From JADJGC01 sp964617645 (lineage in GTDB: Bacteria; Zixibacteria; MSB-5A5; CAIYYT01), in assembly GCA_964617645.1 (NCBI GenBank), contig CAZTYE010000002.1:62001-126000 (forward strand): a stretch of 64,000 nt of DNA, in the 5' to 3' direction. This document shows positions 16,694 through 27,500 of the stretch, piece after piece; the stretch's first letter is position 1; every line of letters starts with the position of its first letter. A program made the translations under genes and the position numbers. The notes beneath the pieces are model-generated. The model had not been told where the DNA came from. It saw only the letters and a list, made by a program, of their open reading frames with translations, and did not search any database.

Positions 16694-17820
16694 TGCAGGA
16701 ATCCGCTGGCGATTAACTGCGCTGCGCGTTCACCGGCGCCGGGGCTACCCAGACGCAGACGTAACTTGGCTAAGTCACCCTTGATATGTTCAGCAAGCTC
16801 TCGATTTGAGATTACTTCCCCGCAAAATTCGGTGAGCTTCGCCGCCGTCATATCATGCTGCAGAAATTCGGGCACAATCTTCTTCCCGGCAACGATGTTG
16901 ACCAACCCCACGTTGGACAACTTGATCACCCGCCGCGCGATTTGGTAGGTCAACCAGCCGGTGCGATAAACCACACAGAATGGCTGCCCGCACAGCGCCA
17001 TTTCCAGAGTTGCCGTCCCTGAGGAGACAATCGCTACGTCGGCGGCACGCATCAGCTCGTAGCGCTCTGAGGCAACGGCTATCGGCTGCAATTCAAGTCG
17101 GCGTTCTGGATCGTCGTACCAAACTTGGTCCAGTTCTGTACGCCGTGCAGTAGCTACTGCAAGATCCGGCCATCTCTGTTTCAGAGATCGGACTGCCGCC
17201 AGCATCACCGGATAGTGCGCGCTGACTTCCGTCATACGCGAACCCGGAAGCAGCGCAACCAAAGGTGCATCCGAGCCGATGCTGTGCTTGCGTCGGAAAT
17301 CGCCGCGCTGAGTCGATTCCGGAATCTGGTCCAGCAGCGGATGACCGACGAATTCACAACGAACTCGCTTCGGATCGAAGAGCTGCTTCTCGAACGGTAA
17401 GATCGAAATCAAGAGGTTGACATTCTCCTCGATGGTCTTGATCCGTCGCGGCTTCCAGGCCCAGACCTGCGGCACGATGAAATAGACTACCGGGATTCCG
17501 CGTCGGCGAAGTTCCTTCGCCAGTCGCAGATTGAACCCCGGATAATCAACAAGGATGGCGACATCCGGACGCCGCTCGTCCACCCTCGCGAGCGTATCGC
17601 GGAACACGCGCCGGAAATGGAGAATTCGCTTGGCGACTTCCCAGAATCCGGCAACCGCTAACTGGCGAACGTCGTAGAGCAGCTCCGCCCCTTGAGCGCG
17701 CATTAGTTCCCCGCCTAAACCAAACACTCGAAAGTCAACTTTGCCTTTTAGCGCTGCGAGCAGCGATGCTGCATGCAGATCGCCGGAGGCTTCACCGGCG
17801 ACGATGAAGAGTCCTTTCAT
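16690..17820 (-). CDS. lpxB: lipid A disaccharide synthase
   Basis: 376 residues, a GT19 enzyme that joins UDP-2,3-diacylglucosamine and lipid X. The N-terminal Phe-Ile-Val-Ala-Gly-Glu-Ala-Ser-Gly-Asp-Leu-His-Ala and the later Pro-Gly-Ser-Arg-Met-Thr-Glu-Val and Ser-Ser-Gly-Thr-Ala-Thr-Leu-Glu motifs are diagnostic. The ATG overlaps the stop of the oxidoreductase gene upstream. Neither lpxD nor lpxH/lpxI is in this window, so the pathway is completed elsewhere. Confidence 0.95.
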   Translation of the reverse strand: MKGLFIVAGEASGDLHAASLLAALKGKVDFRVFGLGGELMRAQGAELLYDVRQLAVAGFWEVAKRILHFRRVFRDTLARVDERRPDVAILVDYPGFNLRLAKELRRRGIPVVYFIVPQVWAWKPRRIKTIEENVNLLISILPFEKQLFDPKRVRCEFVGHPLLDQIPESTQRGDFRRKHSIGSDAPLVALLPGSRMTEVSAHYPVMLAAVRSLKQRWPDLAVATARRTELDQVWYDDPERRLELQPIAVASERYELMRAADVAIVSSGTATLEMALCGQPFCVVYRTGWLTYQIARRVIKLSNVGLVNIVAGKKIVPEFLQHDMTAAKLTEFCGEVISNRELAEHIKGDLAKLRLRLGSPGAGERAAQLIASGFLQ

Positions 17821-18815
17821 CAGGCCAGCTTGTTCAGGCTTTCCAACGCCGCGGCCTCGATCTGCTTCGCCAGCCGCAGCGCGGCCAGACCATCATGGCC
17901 CGTCACGCGGACTTCCTGCTCGCCACGAACTGCCGCGACGAAGGCGCCGATTTCTGCGGTTAACATATCGTAGTCGGCAAAGCTCAATTGTCGAAACAGA
18001 ATTCGCCGACCGGTAGCCTCATGCTGCAGCGCCGGGAAGTACCCTTCACGAGTAGTAGCGTCGTTCAGCGGCGCCAGCAGGAAATGTTCGCCGCTCTTCT
18101 TGAGCAGGTCGATCGACAGATAGTTGTCGCGCGCAAAACAGCGCAACTTCCGCATTTGCTGCACGGAAATCCGGGACGCCGTCAGATTGGCGATCGTGCC
18201 ATTGGCAAACTGCAGCCGCGCATTGGCGATGTCGGGGTGATCGGAGATCACGCCTACCGCCGAAGCACGGACTTCGATTACCGGAGCGTCGACCTGCGCC
18301 AGTATGAGATCAAGATCGTGAATCATCAGTTCCAGAATCACTGCGACGCCGAGGCCGCGCGCCGAAAACTGCGAAAGTCGATGCGCTTCAATGAATCGCG
18401 GTGGCTCCGGCAGGACCGAAAACGCGGATGCCGCCGGATTGAAGCGTTCGATGTGCCCGACCTGCAGCGTGAGCCGGCGCGCCGCAGCTTCTGTCACCAT
18501 CCCTTCCGCTTCGGCGACGGTCGCGGCAATCGGCTTTTCGACCAATACATGTTTGCCGGCTCGCAGCGCTCGCATCGTCTCCTGAAAGTGCACTTCGGTG
18601 GGCACAACGATCGAGACAGCGTCGACACGGTCGAGCAACTCCTCGATGCTGCGGCAGGCGATGCAGTTGTTCTTCGCCGCAGTCGCTTCCGTCTTGTCCG
18701 GGATGATATCGAAAACCGCCGCCAGTCGGGCGTCAGGAATTGCGGCAAGCTTTTCGGCATGAAAGCGTCCCAGATGTCCGCAGCCGACTACGCCGTAGCG
18801 AAGTTGAGGGCTCAT
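17820..18815 (-). CDS. Gfo/Idh/MocA-type oxidoreductase in the lipid A operon
   Basis: 331 residues. The N-terminal Rossmann domain has Tyr-Gly-Val-Val-Gly-Cys-Gly-His-Leu-Gly-Arg-Phe-His and the Glu-Lys-Pro-Ile-Ala motif near residue 92 that marks the family; the C-terminal sheet domain has an active-site His in Met-Ile-His-Asp-Leu-Asp. It lies between lpxA and lpxB with a 6-base gap on one side and a short overlap on the other. In bacteria that make lipid A on a 2,3-diamino sugar, GnnA is an oxidoreductase of this family beside lpxA; the partner aminotransferase GnnB is not seen here. A UDP-sugar oxidoreductase acting on lipid A or another glycan is the best guess. Confidence 0.8.
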   Translation of the reverse strand: MSPQLRYGVVGCGHLGRFHAEKLAAIPDARLAAVFDIIPDKTEATAAKNNCIACRSIEELLDRVDAVSIVVPTEVHFQETMRALRAGKHVLVEKPIAATVAEAEGMVTEAAARRLTLQVGHIERFNPAASAFSVLPEPPRFIEAHRLSQFSARGLGVAVILELMIHDLDLILAQVDAPVIEVRASAVGVISDHPDIANARLQFANGTIANLTASRISVQQMRKLRCFARDNYLSIDLLKKSGEHFLLAPLNDATTREGYFPALQHEATGRRILFRQLSFADYDMLTAEIGAFVAAVRGEQEVRVTGHDGLAALRLAKQIEAAALESLNKLA

Positions 18816-18821
18816 GGTAGT

Positions 18822-19592
18822 TTATTTGCAGATGCCGCGTTCGGACTTGGCGATGAATTCGAGAACGTGCCGCACTTCCGCCGTAGCCTCGACTTCACTC
18901 CTCACGCGTTCGACAGCCTGCGCGGTGTTTAGCTTTGAGCGAAACAAAATGCGAAAGGCTTTTTCGAGCGCGGCAATGCTCTCGGCGGGGAAGTTCCGCC
19001 GTTTCAGGCCGATAACGTTGATTCCCATGATCTTCTCGGCATACAGCGCATAGGGACAAACATCCATCGGCACACGGAAACCGCCGCCGATCATCGTGTG
19101 CGCGCCGATGCGCACGAATTGGTGCACCGGCACCAGCCCGCCGATGATTGCCCAATCTTCGATTTCGACATGGCCGGCGAGATTCACCGAGTTAGCCATA
19201 ATCACATGATTGCCGACGATGCAGTCGTGCGCGACGTGCGCATAGGCCATGATCAGGCAGTCGGCGCCAACTGTGGTCTCGCCACGATGAAGCGTTCCGC
19301 GATTGAGCGTGGCAAACTCGCGAACGACGGTGCGGTCGCCGACGGCGAGTATCGTCCGCTCGCCACCGAACTTCAAATCCTGAGGAACCGAGCTAACTAC
19401 GGCGCCATGATGAATCTTGACTTCGCGACCCAATCGAGCCCCGGAGGCAATCAACGCATGCGACCCTATTTCACAGTCATCGCCGATGACTACGTCGTCC
19501 TCGATGACGGCGTACGGCTTTACCCGAACGCCACTGCCCAGCTCCGCCCGTGACGACACTATCGCCGTATCATGAATTGCCGCGTCGCTCAT
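18822..19592 (-). CDS. lpxA: UDP-N-acetylglucosamine acyltransferase
   Basis: 256 residues, the usual length. The N-terminal left-handed beta helix is built of hexapeptide repeats; the His-Val-Ala-His-Asp-Cys-Ile-Val-Gly-Asn segment holds the catalytic His, and the C-terminal helices follow Asn-Val-Ile-Gly-Leu-Lys-Arg-Arg-Asn-Phe. LpxA transfers a 3-hydroxyacyl chain from ACP to the UDP-sugar in the first step of lipid A synthesis. ATG 19592 overlaps the lpxC-fabZ stop as ATGA; the longer open frame would only re-read the end of that gene. Confidence 0.94.
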   Translation of the reverse strand: MSDAAIHDTAIVSSRAELGSGVRVKPYAVIEDDVVIGDDCEIGSHALIASGARLGREVKIHHGAVVSSVPQDLKFGGERTILAVGDRTVVREFATLNRGTLHRGETTVGADCLIMAYAHVAHDCIVGNHVIMANSVNLAGHVEIEDWAIIGGLVPVHQFVRIGAHTMIGGGFRVPMDVCPYALYAEKIMGINVIGLKRRNFPAESIAALEKAFRILFRSKLNTAQAVERVRSEVEATAEVRHVLEFIAKSERGICK

Positions 19593-20983
19593 CGATCGAC
19601 CACCGCCGCCATCATCTCTGCCTCGCAAACCAGAGTGTCTCCCACGAACGCCTGCCCGGTCATCTTGCACGTCGAACGCCGGAACGACACCATCTTCAGT
19701 TCGAAGCGCAACTGGTCGCCCGGCAATACCGGTTTGCGGAATCGTACACCGTCAATACCCATGAAGTACGCCACCTTGCTCTCCGGATCCGGCACCGTGT
19801 TGAGCAGCAGGAAGCCCCCGGCCTGTGCCATCGCCTCGACGATCAGAACTCCCGGCATGATCGGATGTCCGGGGAAATGCCCTTGGAAGAATGGCTCGTT
19901 GATAGTCACATTCTTGAGCGCCGACACCGATTGTTCGGGCACTAAATCGATGATCCGATCGATAAGCAAGAACGGGTAGCGGTGTGGCATGACTTTCATC
20001 AATGCGTTAATGTCAAGAATGAATGCGTTGCTGTTCCCGCCGGCGAACTTCTTCTTGAGCTGTTTTTTCTTGAACATCGACCGCAGTTGCTTGGCCAGCG
20101 CCACGTTTGCGGCGTGCCCCGATCGCGCGGCCAGCACGTGCCCCTTGATCGGCGCGCCGATCAGAAACAGATCGCCGATGAGATCAACCGCCTTGTGGCG
20201 CACCGGCTCGTTGTAAAATCGCAACGGCACGTCGTTGAGGATTCCGGTTTTGCCGATGAACACCTCCCCTTCGATGCTGAACATCTTGCGCAATCGTTCC
20301 ACTTCCGACGGCTGGATGTCGTGATCGCAAATCACGATCGCACTCGTCAGATCACCGCCCTTGATAATGCCCTTGTCCTTGAGCATCTCTACTTCGGACA
20401 AGAAGCAAAACGTCCGCGCCGGCGCGAATTCTTCGACAAACTCCTGTTCAAGGCTCACCAGCGAAGTGTACTGCGTTCCCAATGCGGGGTTGCGATAATC
20501 GACCATGAACGTGATGCGAAACTCATCCGACGGCACGACGACAATATCGACGCCACGATCCTTTTCCGAGTAACTTACGTGGGTATCGACCTCGAAATAG
20601 TTCTTGGGTTGCGATTGCTTGGCCATGCCTCCTTCGAGGAGCATCTCGACGAACGGCTTGGCGGAGCCGTCGAACACCGGCGGCTCGATATTATCCAATT
20701 CAATGATCAAATTGTCGATCTGGAGTCCGGCGACCGCCGCCAGCACGTGCTCGACCGTGTGTACCCGCGCTTCACCTTTCTGCAGAACGGTCCCGCGCTC
20801 CAACCCGACGACGTGGTCGATATCGGCCGGAACTTCCGGCGCCTGGGGCAGGTCCGTGCGAACGAAACGTACGCCGGAGTTTTCGGCGGCGGGCTTGAAT
20901 GTAATGCGTGTTTGAACGCCGGTATGCAAACCCGTGCCCGAACCGCCTGTATCGCGCAGAATCGTCTGCTGTTCAACAATCAT
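19589..20983 (-). CDS. lpxC-fabZ: bifunctional UDP-3-O-acyl-GlcNAc deacetylase / 3-hydroxyacyl-ACP dehydratase
   Basis: 464 residues in one frame. Residues 1 to about 300 are LpxC, the zinc deacetylase of lipid A synthesis: Gly-Leu-His-Thr-Gly at the N-terminus, His-Thr-Val-Glu-His-Val-Leu-Ala for the first zinc ligand and His-Lys-Ala-Val-Asp-Leu-Ile-Gly-Asp for the others. The last 150 residues or so are FabZ, the hotdog dehydratase, with Pro-His-Arg-Tyr-Pro-Phe-Leu and Gly-His-Phe-Pro-Gly-His-Pro-Ile-Met-Pro-Gly-Val. The fusion is well known in Bacteroidetes and relatives. ATG 20983 has GGAGG 11 bases upstream; the open frame continues 18 codons further without support. Confidence 0.95.
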   Translation of the reverse strand: MIVEQQTILRDTGGSGTGLHTGVQTRITFKPAAENSGVRFVRTDLPQAPEVPADIDHVVGLERGTVLQKGEARVHTVEHVLAAVAGLQIDNLIIELDNIEPPVFDGSAKPFVEMLLEGGMAKQSQPKNYFEVDTHVSYSEKDRGVDIVVVPSDEFRITFMVDYRNPALGTQYTSLVSLEQEFVEEFAPARTFCFLSEVEMLKDKGIIKGGDLTSAIVICDHDIQPSEVERLRKMFSIEGEVFIGKTGILNDVPLRFYNEPVRHKAVDLIGDLFLIGAPIKGHVLAARSGHAANVALAKQLRSMFKKKQLKKKFAGGNSNAFILDINALMKVMPHRYPFLLIDRIIDLVPEQSVSALKNVTINEPFFQGHFPGHPIMPGVLIVEAMAQAGGFLLLNTVPDPESKVAYFMGIDGVRFRKPVLPGDQLRFELKMVSFRRSTCKMTGQAFVGDTLVCEAEMMAAVVDR

Positions 20984-21078
20984 TCCGGTCGCTTCCTCCA
21001 ATGGTAGGCGTCGAATGTAACTCGTTGCTGAGCGCAATTCAACCGGAATTATCGCCGGGATTCGAACTAACGGAAAAA

Positions 21079-21531
21079 TCAGCGGCAGATCAAATAGGGA
21101 CGAATCTTCTCGATGCTCTTGGAGCCGATACCGTAGACCTTAACCAAGTCATCGACGGAGGCAAACGCGCCGTGTTGCGACCGCCAGGCCACGATCCTCC
21201 GGGCCAGGGTCGCGCCGATAAACGGTACCATCTCCAGGCTGTCAAGCGGGGCGGTGTTGATGTTGATGATCAGCGGCCGCACGGGTGTTTGTCGCGCCGG
21301 ATCCGGTGTTGTCGGGCGCTCTGATCGCGATTCGGAAACTGTCGGAGCGGAAGTTAGCGGCGCGACCTGCGTCGTCGGGATCGGCTCGAAAATCATCTGC
21401 GCGGGCAACGACTCCGTCGACTGCTCATAGAGCAAGACACCGCCGCCGATCAGGCACGCACCCAACAGAATTCCAAGGGCGACAATCTCGCCGCGCGTGA
21501 ACGCGAATATCTGTCGAAGTGAATCAATCAT
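21079..21531 (-). CDS. ComEA-like helix-hairpin-helix protein
   Basis: 150 residues: a short cytoplasmic start, one membrane helix (about residues 15-36), a Pro/Thr-rich linker, then a helix-hairpin-helix pair at the C-terminus with Ile-Asn-Thr-Ala-Pro-Leu-Asp-Ser-Leu, Pro-Phe-Ile-Gly-Ala-Thr-Leu-Ala and Val-Tyr-Gly-Ile-Gly-Ser-Lys-Ser-Ile. This is the ComEA plan, a membrane-anchored DNA-binding protein of DNA uptake; many relatives have no proven competence role. The ATG overlaps the sprA stop as TGATG, and lpxC-fabZ follows about 95 bases later. Confidence 0.82.
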   Translation of the reverse strand: MIDSLRQIFAFTRGEIVALGILLGACLIGGGVLLYEQSTESLPAQMIFEPIPTTQVAPLTSAPTVSESRSERPTTPDPARQTPVRPLIININTAPLDSLEMVPFIGATLARRIVAWRSQHGAFASVDDLVKVYGIGSKSIEKIRPYLICR

Positions 21532-24500
21532 CAGAAATTGATATTTACGAAAAACTCCAGACTGCGAACGTGGCTTTTACCGTTCACTTTGTCGTCGGAG
21601 TCTGTCCAGCGGGCGGTGAGTCCGCCCTTTACGTTGTTCGAAAAATCGTAACTGGCCGACGGCGCCACGGTAAACTCCGACCGCGATGTCGTCTCGTCCT
21701 GTTGCGTCGGGAACAACTGATTCGACCAAGTCTTGCGGCGATTGATGTCGACGTTGAGCCGGAGGTTTGACTGGATCTTCATCCGCCCAAACAGTGGCAA
21801 CCAGATCTTGCTACCACCGCGGAATGAGTAGCTGGTATTGATCACCAGCGCCGTCGAGTAGTCGACGGTCTGCGATGAAATCTGTCCGTTCTCGTTGATG
21901 CCGTCGCGACGCGCTACCTTGTCGACGACCGAGCGGCTGTACCCGATCGTCGATCGCAAGCCCTGCGCGAATTTCCAGTCGATGCCGGCCGACAAGAGCG
22001 GCGCCCAATCCTTGCTGATGTTCTTGGCGCGGGAAATCCCGTTCACGACGTTGACCGCATCCGAGCGCTTCTGCGAATACTTCGAGTCGAGCGTAAACGT
22101 GCGCGCGAACAATTTGGGGAACTGGAGGAAATTGACATTGCCGAAAGCAAACTGCACATCCGGAAATGTCTCAGTGACGTCACGCGTCTGCTTGCTGGTG
22201 GCGTTACCGACGGAGTATGCATAGCCGGTGTTCAGAGAAATGCCGAGAATCAGCCGTATCTTGGTGCGTGCCGTGAGACTTCGCGACCATGATTTCTGAT
22301 CGAAATTGCTGGTGCCAAGGCTCGTCGCGGCAGTGCCTTCACCCGGATAGGCGCTGAATCCCAGACGAAACGGCAGGCGCGGCCGGCCGTTGTAGCCATC
22401 TTCCGTAATGCGCTCGTCCCACTTCACGGTCCCGCTGATCGGATCGATGCGATCGGTGAAGAACCGCACCAGACGGAGCGGGTACGAATAGACCGGGATG
22501 CCGGGCTGTTTCGGCGCCGCGGGCTTTGCCGCCGAGGTATCGGGCGCAGCGGTACGGCGTAGCGAGTCGAGGCTCGGCGCCGCCTTGGGCTTCGGTGGCG
22601 CGGGACTCGGCAACCGGCGCGTGCCACCGGTGTTCTGGCCGAGAAGTCGCTGCAAACTGAAGGTCGCGCTGCCCGAAAAAATCCGCCCGGCTGAATAGCG
22701 ACGCACGTCGCTGGTGTCAGCGTCCGTGCCGGTCTGATTAAACGTTTCTTCGTACGACGTCTGATAGCTCAGCCGAATGCCCGTGACGAATGGCACGATA
22801 TTCGGCGAGTAATTCGCTCCGAACGACTCGCTGAATCGTCGCTCGCGGCCGTTGTCGAGGTAGGGGAACTTCAGCCGGTCAACCATCGAGACGTCACGAT
22901 CGGTCGAAAACTTGTAGTTGACGTCGACGCCGGTGATCGGAATCGCCGATGCGTCGATACTACTGCGCAGCGAGCGTTGATAACGATAAACCGGATCGGC
23001 CAAAGTCGGATCGCGCAGGCTCTTGATGCTCTGCCGCAGCTCCTCGACGCTGACATAATTGGCGGTCATCGAGAAGCGGCTGGGCAGCGGATTGATCTGG
23101 GTATTCGCGACGCGGTCCGGCAGCAGCGGCACGCCCTTTAGCCATGTGAACAATTTGAATCCGCTGCGCATCGGGGAGCTGATATCGTAACTTGCGCCGA
23201 CCGTCTTGTCGGTCTTTTTGTTGACCGGCTGCTGATAGCTGCGGCTCGACGTCCGGCCCCAGGAATATGACGGCTTGATTCGGTTCAGCAGCAGGCTAAA
23301 AATCGGGTTGCGGCCGCGCTTGTCGAAACGCTGCAAGCGAACCGAAAAGTTCCGCTGCTCCGTTTGCGTTAGATGGAGTTGGCGAAGGCTGTCCGGCACG
23401 ACGATATCCGATCCCGAGAGCAGTCGCGGATTCTGTCGCGAGAGGCTGTAGGAATACTCGACGGGAATTTGCGCGTTGTAGGACGCCGGTAGCAGCTTGT
23501 GCGCGTACACGCTAACCGAAAAACGCTGCTGTGTTGTGCGCGCGCCCGAGCCCAAGTCGCGGCGATCGGATTGCGTCAGGTTGCGATAGTATTCGTCGGT
23601 CTCCGAATAATTGCCCTGCAGCGAAGCAAAATCCGCAAGCAGTAAGCTGGCGCTCGCCTGCGCCGCCGTGCCGCGATCCCGACGGACTTCCGTCACACGC
23701 ATTTCGTTGATCCAGATTTCACCGCTGGCCAACCCGGCCGCACTACCGCTGCGGTAAACACCCAATGCAAAGTATTTGATCCGCGTGATCGACGGCTGGC
23801 CGACGACGCGGAAATTCTCTTCCTCATAAACCGTCGCGCTATCCGGAATCTTCAATTTCAACTGCGATAGCTCGTCGAACGACACATTCAGCCACCGCTT
23901 CCATCCCGGCCCCAGTCCCAGCGAGTCCGGGCTGACACAGCTCGGCGAATCGAAAGTGCGCGGATCGCGAAATTCGTAGTAGTTGTTGGCATCAGGCCCG
24001 AGCCGGAAAAAGACGCTGGTGCTCTCCGGTTTTTCAGCACAGGGATCAATGTGCACGAACATTTCCATTCGGTTGTAACCGGAAAAATCCAGCATCCGAA
24101 ACGGCACGCGCTCCACGAAACCGGTGTCGCCGGCGGCGAAATTGAAGAAGTTGAATCGCAGCGATTGCTCGCGCAAATTCGCGCCGGTAATCTCGTCGGT
24201 TTCCTCGTCGGCAAACGGCGGACGCTTGTAGACGTCGAAGTCCGCTTCAGTATTGACAACGGACACGTCAAACCGCGTTTCCTTGGGGCGCGCGCGCTCC
24301 GGGAGCATCGGGCGCGCTTCCCAGGAATTGCGGGACAACTCAAACTCCGCAATCTCGATTTCCCGGGCTTCCAAAGCGCTGCTGGTCGACGCACTCTCCA
24401 TCCGCAGCCGGACAAACTGAATATTGCTCTTGCTCGGCGAACCGACGACGCGCGCAGCCGTCGACGAGTCAAACGGAATGCGAATTGAGAACCAGCCTTT

Positions 24501-27500
24501 GTAGTCGCTACCGGCCACACGGAAACTGCTGTCGGGGTCGGAGAGCTTGATCCGGTAGCTGAAGAAAGAACTGTCGGTAACCAGCGTGCCGTCGGCGTTT
24601 AGGTCCTCGGTGTCGGGCCGATTGGTTCGACCGCCGTCGTCGAGGTTGCCCTCCGTGCCGTTGATTCTGCGATAGTCCAGCGGATTGGCGTCGGAATCAA
24701 ACGACCAGTTGTCTCCGGCGGGATCCCAGTCGGAACGGGAGCTGTCGCGGCAGTTGTACCATGCCGGCGCCCGGCCGGTGCGGCAAAGTTCACGCTCCTG
24801 CTCGTCCGACAACTTGTCGATTCCCAGATCCTCAGACTCGGTTACATAGGTTTTGTTGGTGACCTCCGCATCGAGTACGCCGTTGCGGTTTACATCCTCG
24901 GAGATCGTGCCGAGGTCGACATAGAGCACTAAGTTCGTGTCGCCGCGCAGTCGCATTTCGATGAACTTGATTTTCGATTGATCGTACGAACTCTTGCTAA
25001 AGGCACGCTGGATGCCGCCGCCAAACAGCGACGGCTCGGAGGTCGTGTCGCTCTCCAGCAATTGCAGCATCATCGTTGTGACGGAGTTGGAACTGCCGAC
25101 GTTTCCGGCATCGCGATTCCAGATGTCGCTGGCGGCGCGCGACGAAAGCGGATTGAACCAGATCAACCGCGCGGCCGGTTTGGCGAGACTATCTTGAAGA
25201 CTCAACGCGAATGCCGGACTCCAGCCGAGGCGGAGGATCCCCACCGGCCCGCTCTCCAACGAACTCTCAAAGTCGTCGATGGAGGCGTAACCGCGCACAT
25301 TGGGGTTAGGAATCGAGCGCGCAATCTCACCGACCAAACTAACGCGCGAGGATGACTGCGTGCTGATTAGCGGCAAGCCGTCGAGCAACTTGGTCGGCAA
25401 CATCGTCTCAAACGTGTAGTCGCCCGACAATCCCAGATTCATAAAGCGCGCTTGCTCTTCGCCCAGCTTCGGCTTGCGGTTGGTTTGCTTCTCCGACTTG
25501 TAAAGCATCGCGCCCCGCAGCCTGAAGTTGCGGAACGGTTCATATTCGCCGCCAAGACCCATCAAGGTCTTCTTCTCGGATGCAATCAGCGGCGAGTACT
25601 CGTAGTCGATCTTGACATCGGCGTTTGGCAACAGCGCAGCATCGTTGAGAAAGGTGAACTGCCCCGATTCATACTGAATCTCGTAGTCTTCGCCCTTCTT
25701 CAGGCGTCGTCCGTCAAGAGTCACGACTTCCGATTCCGGAACGATATCGAAAGCACCCAGGCTGAACTGCTTCGGCCGCGCCGCCGAACTGATGAACATG
25801 TAGTAGCGCGAGCTGTCTTGGCGGGTCACTTGATTCGCAGCGCTGTAAATCGCCGGCGTAGGCTCGTGAAGGTCGGCGCTGGCAAACGGCTCGCGGTCGG
25901 GGAACCGAAGATGGCCGAGAAAGCGGTCAAGAATGTTGAGATCGCCCGCCTCGATGACGCCGTCACCGGTCCGGTCGAGGCTCAGTAGGCCGATGTACTG
26001 AACACCGTCTTGCGTATCAAAATCCGCATCACGATTGTCGTCCGGGTTCTGCGCCTGGCCCTTGTGAATCGACAGATTGAAATTGGCGACATCGTCAACG
26101 CGCCCGACATCATAAACGTTTCGCCAAACGTAGCGCCAGGTGTAAAGATTGGGCTGCGGGTTGGTCGGCTTCAACAGCTTGAAAACGTACTTCTCCTCGT
26201 TGGTGGTGCTCCCAACCGAGAACGTCTGACCACTGCGCCGAAATTCGTAATATAGCCCAACCGTGACATCACTGCTGAGATTGCGATCAAAACGAACGTA
26301 ATGCTGAGTCGGATGGTAGAAGACAATCTCGAACTGGCGCTCGATGGGAATGTCACGATCGGATCCATAAGTAAAGAACTTGCCCTCGAGCTTCTCCTCC
26401 GGCTCAAACGCGAGGCTGTCTTGATCGGGCCGGACATAGCAAACTGCCGAGCGTTTCGTCTTGTTGGGATACTGATCATCCCTCACCGATACCCACACCT
26501 CCAGCTTTGTGATCGTGTCACCCGGCAAGAGGTCGTTGGCTGTCGGGTTGACAAAGTCGCGAAGGTCGAAGTAGACATTGTCGAGATACTGCCAGTCGCG
26601 GATGATCCGCCCCTGCGGCTTTGCGGTAAATGACGCCGATTTGTTCGACGACTTCTCTTGTGACGCGATTCCGGTCAGTTTGAGGCCGCCAACTTCCGCC
26701 GTAGTCTTGATACCGAAAAGCCCCTGCACACGGCCCGAGTAGCCGGTCAGCGAGGTGCCGCGGATATCCAGCGACGTATTGCCCAGATCGATGGTCTTGA
26801 TAATATCATCTTCGTCGCCCTTGTAACGAAGGAGAATGCGGTTGGCCAATGTCTCCTGCCGCTTGGTGTCCTGATTAACGCTGACAAAAATCTTCGAGCC
26901 GATCGTGCCATCGATCTGAAAATTGGCGACTTGCTCCATTTGTAGCGACGGAAACTTACCGCCGCCCTGGGTGACCTGCTCACCGTCACGCCACTGGCTT
27001 TGACCGCGAAATGAAATGTTGTAGCGGCCGGTGACTTTCAGTCCGGCGCCGCCTTCGCCGATCAGCGCCTTGACGGCCTTCGGTGTTTTGATCGGGATGT
27101 CGAACTCGAGCAGTCCGCCGCCTTCGTCCTTGCCACGACGCGCTTGCGCGTTTTTCGTGGCCTCGACGAAAACCCGCCGCGATTGAACTTCGATCATCCG
27201 ATCACGCAGCGCGTTTGGCGCTACTGCCATCGGCTTGGAGAATCCCGAAAATCGCCCCACCGATTGGTTGACCAATAGCATTCCCGAATAGCGCTCATAA
27301 TTGAACGTCAGGCTGCGTTTGAGAAGATTGCTTTCCAACAGGGCGCGCGGTTCAGCGGAAATCGAAAAACCGATCTGCGTTGGTCGCGGCTCGACTCTGG
27401 TCAGGGTTGTCGGCGGCTGTCGTAATGGAATGTTCACGCCTACAGCAGCGAAGACTGCAGGCGCGCTGAGGTTGAGAAGAACCAGCGCGAGGCCAAGGGC

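Noticed and set aside
19982..21007. 341-codon open frame on the plus strand
   Set aside because: Exactly antisense to the LpxC part of lpxC-fabZ, with no recognisable motif and no RBS.
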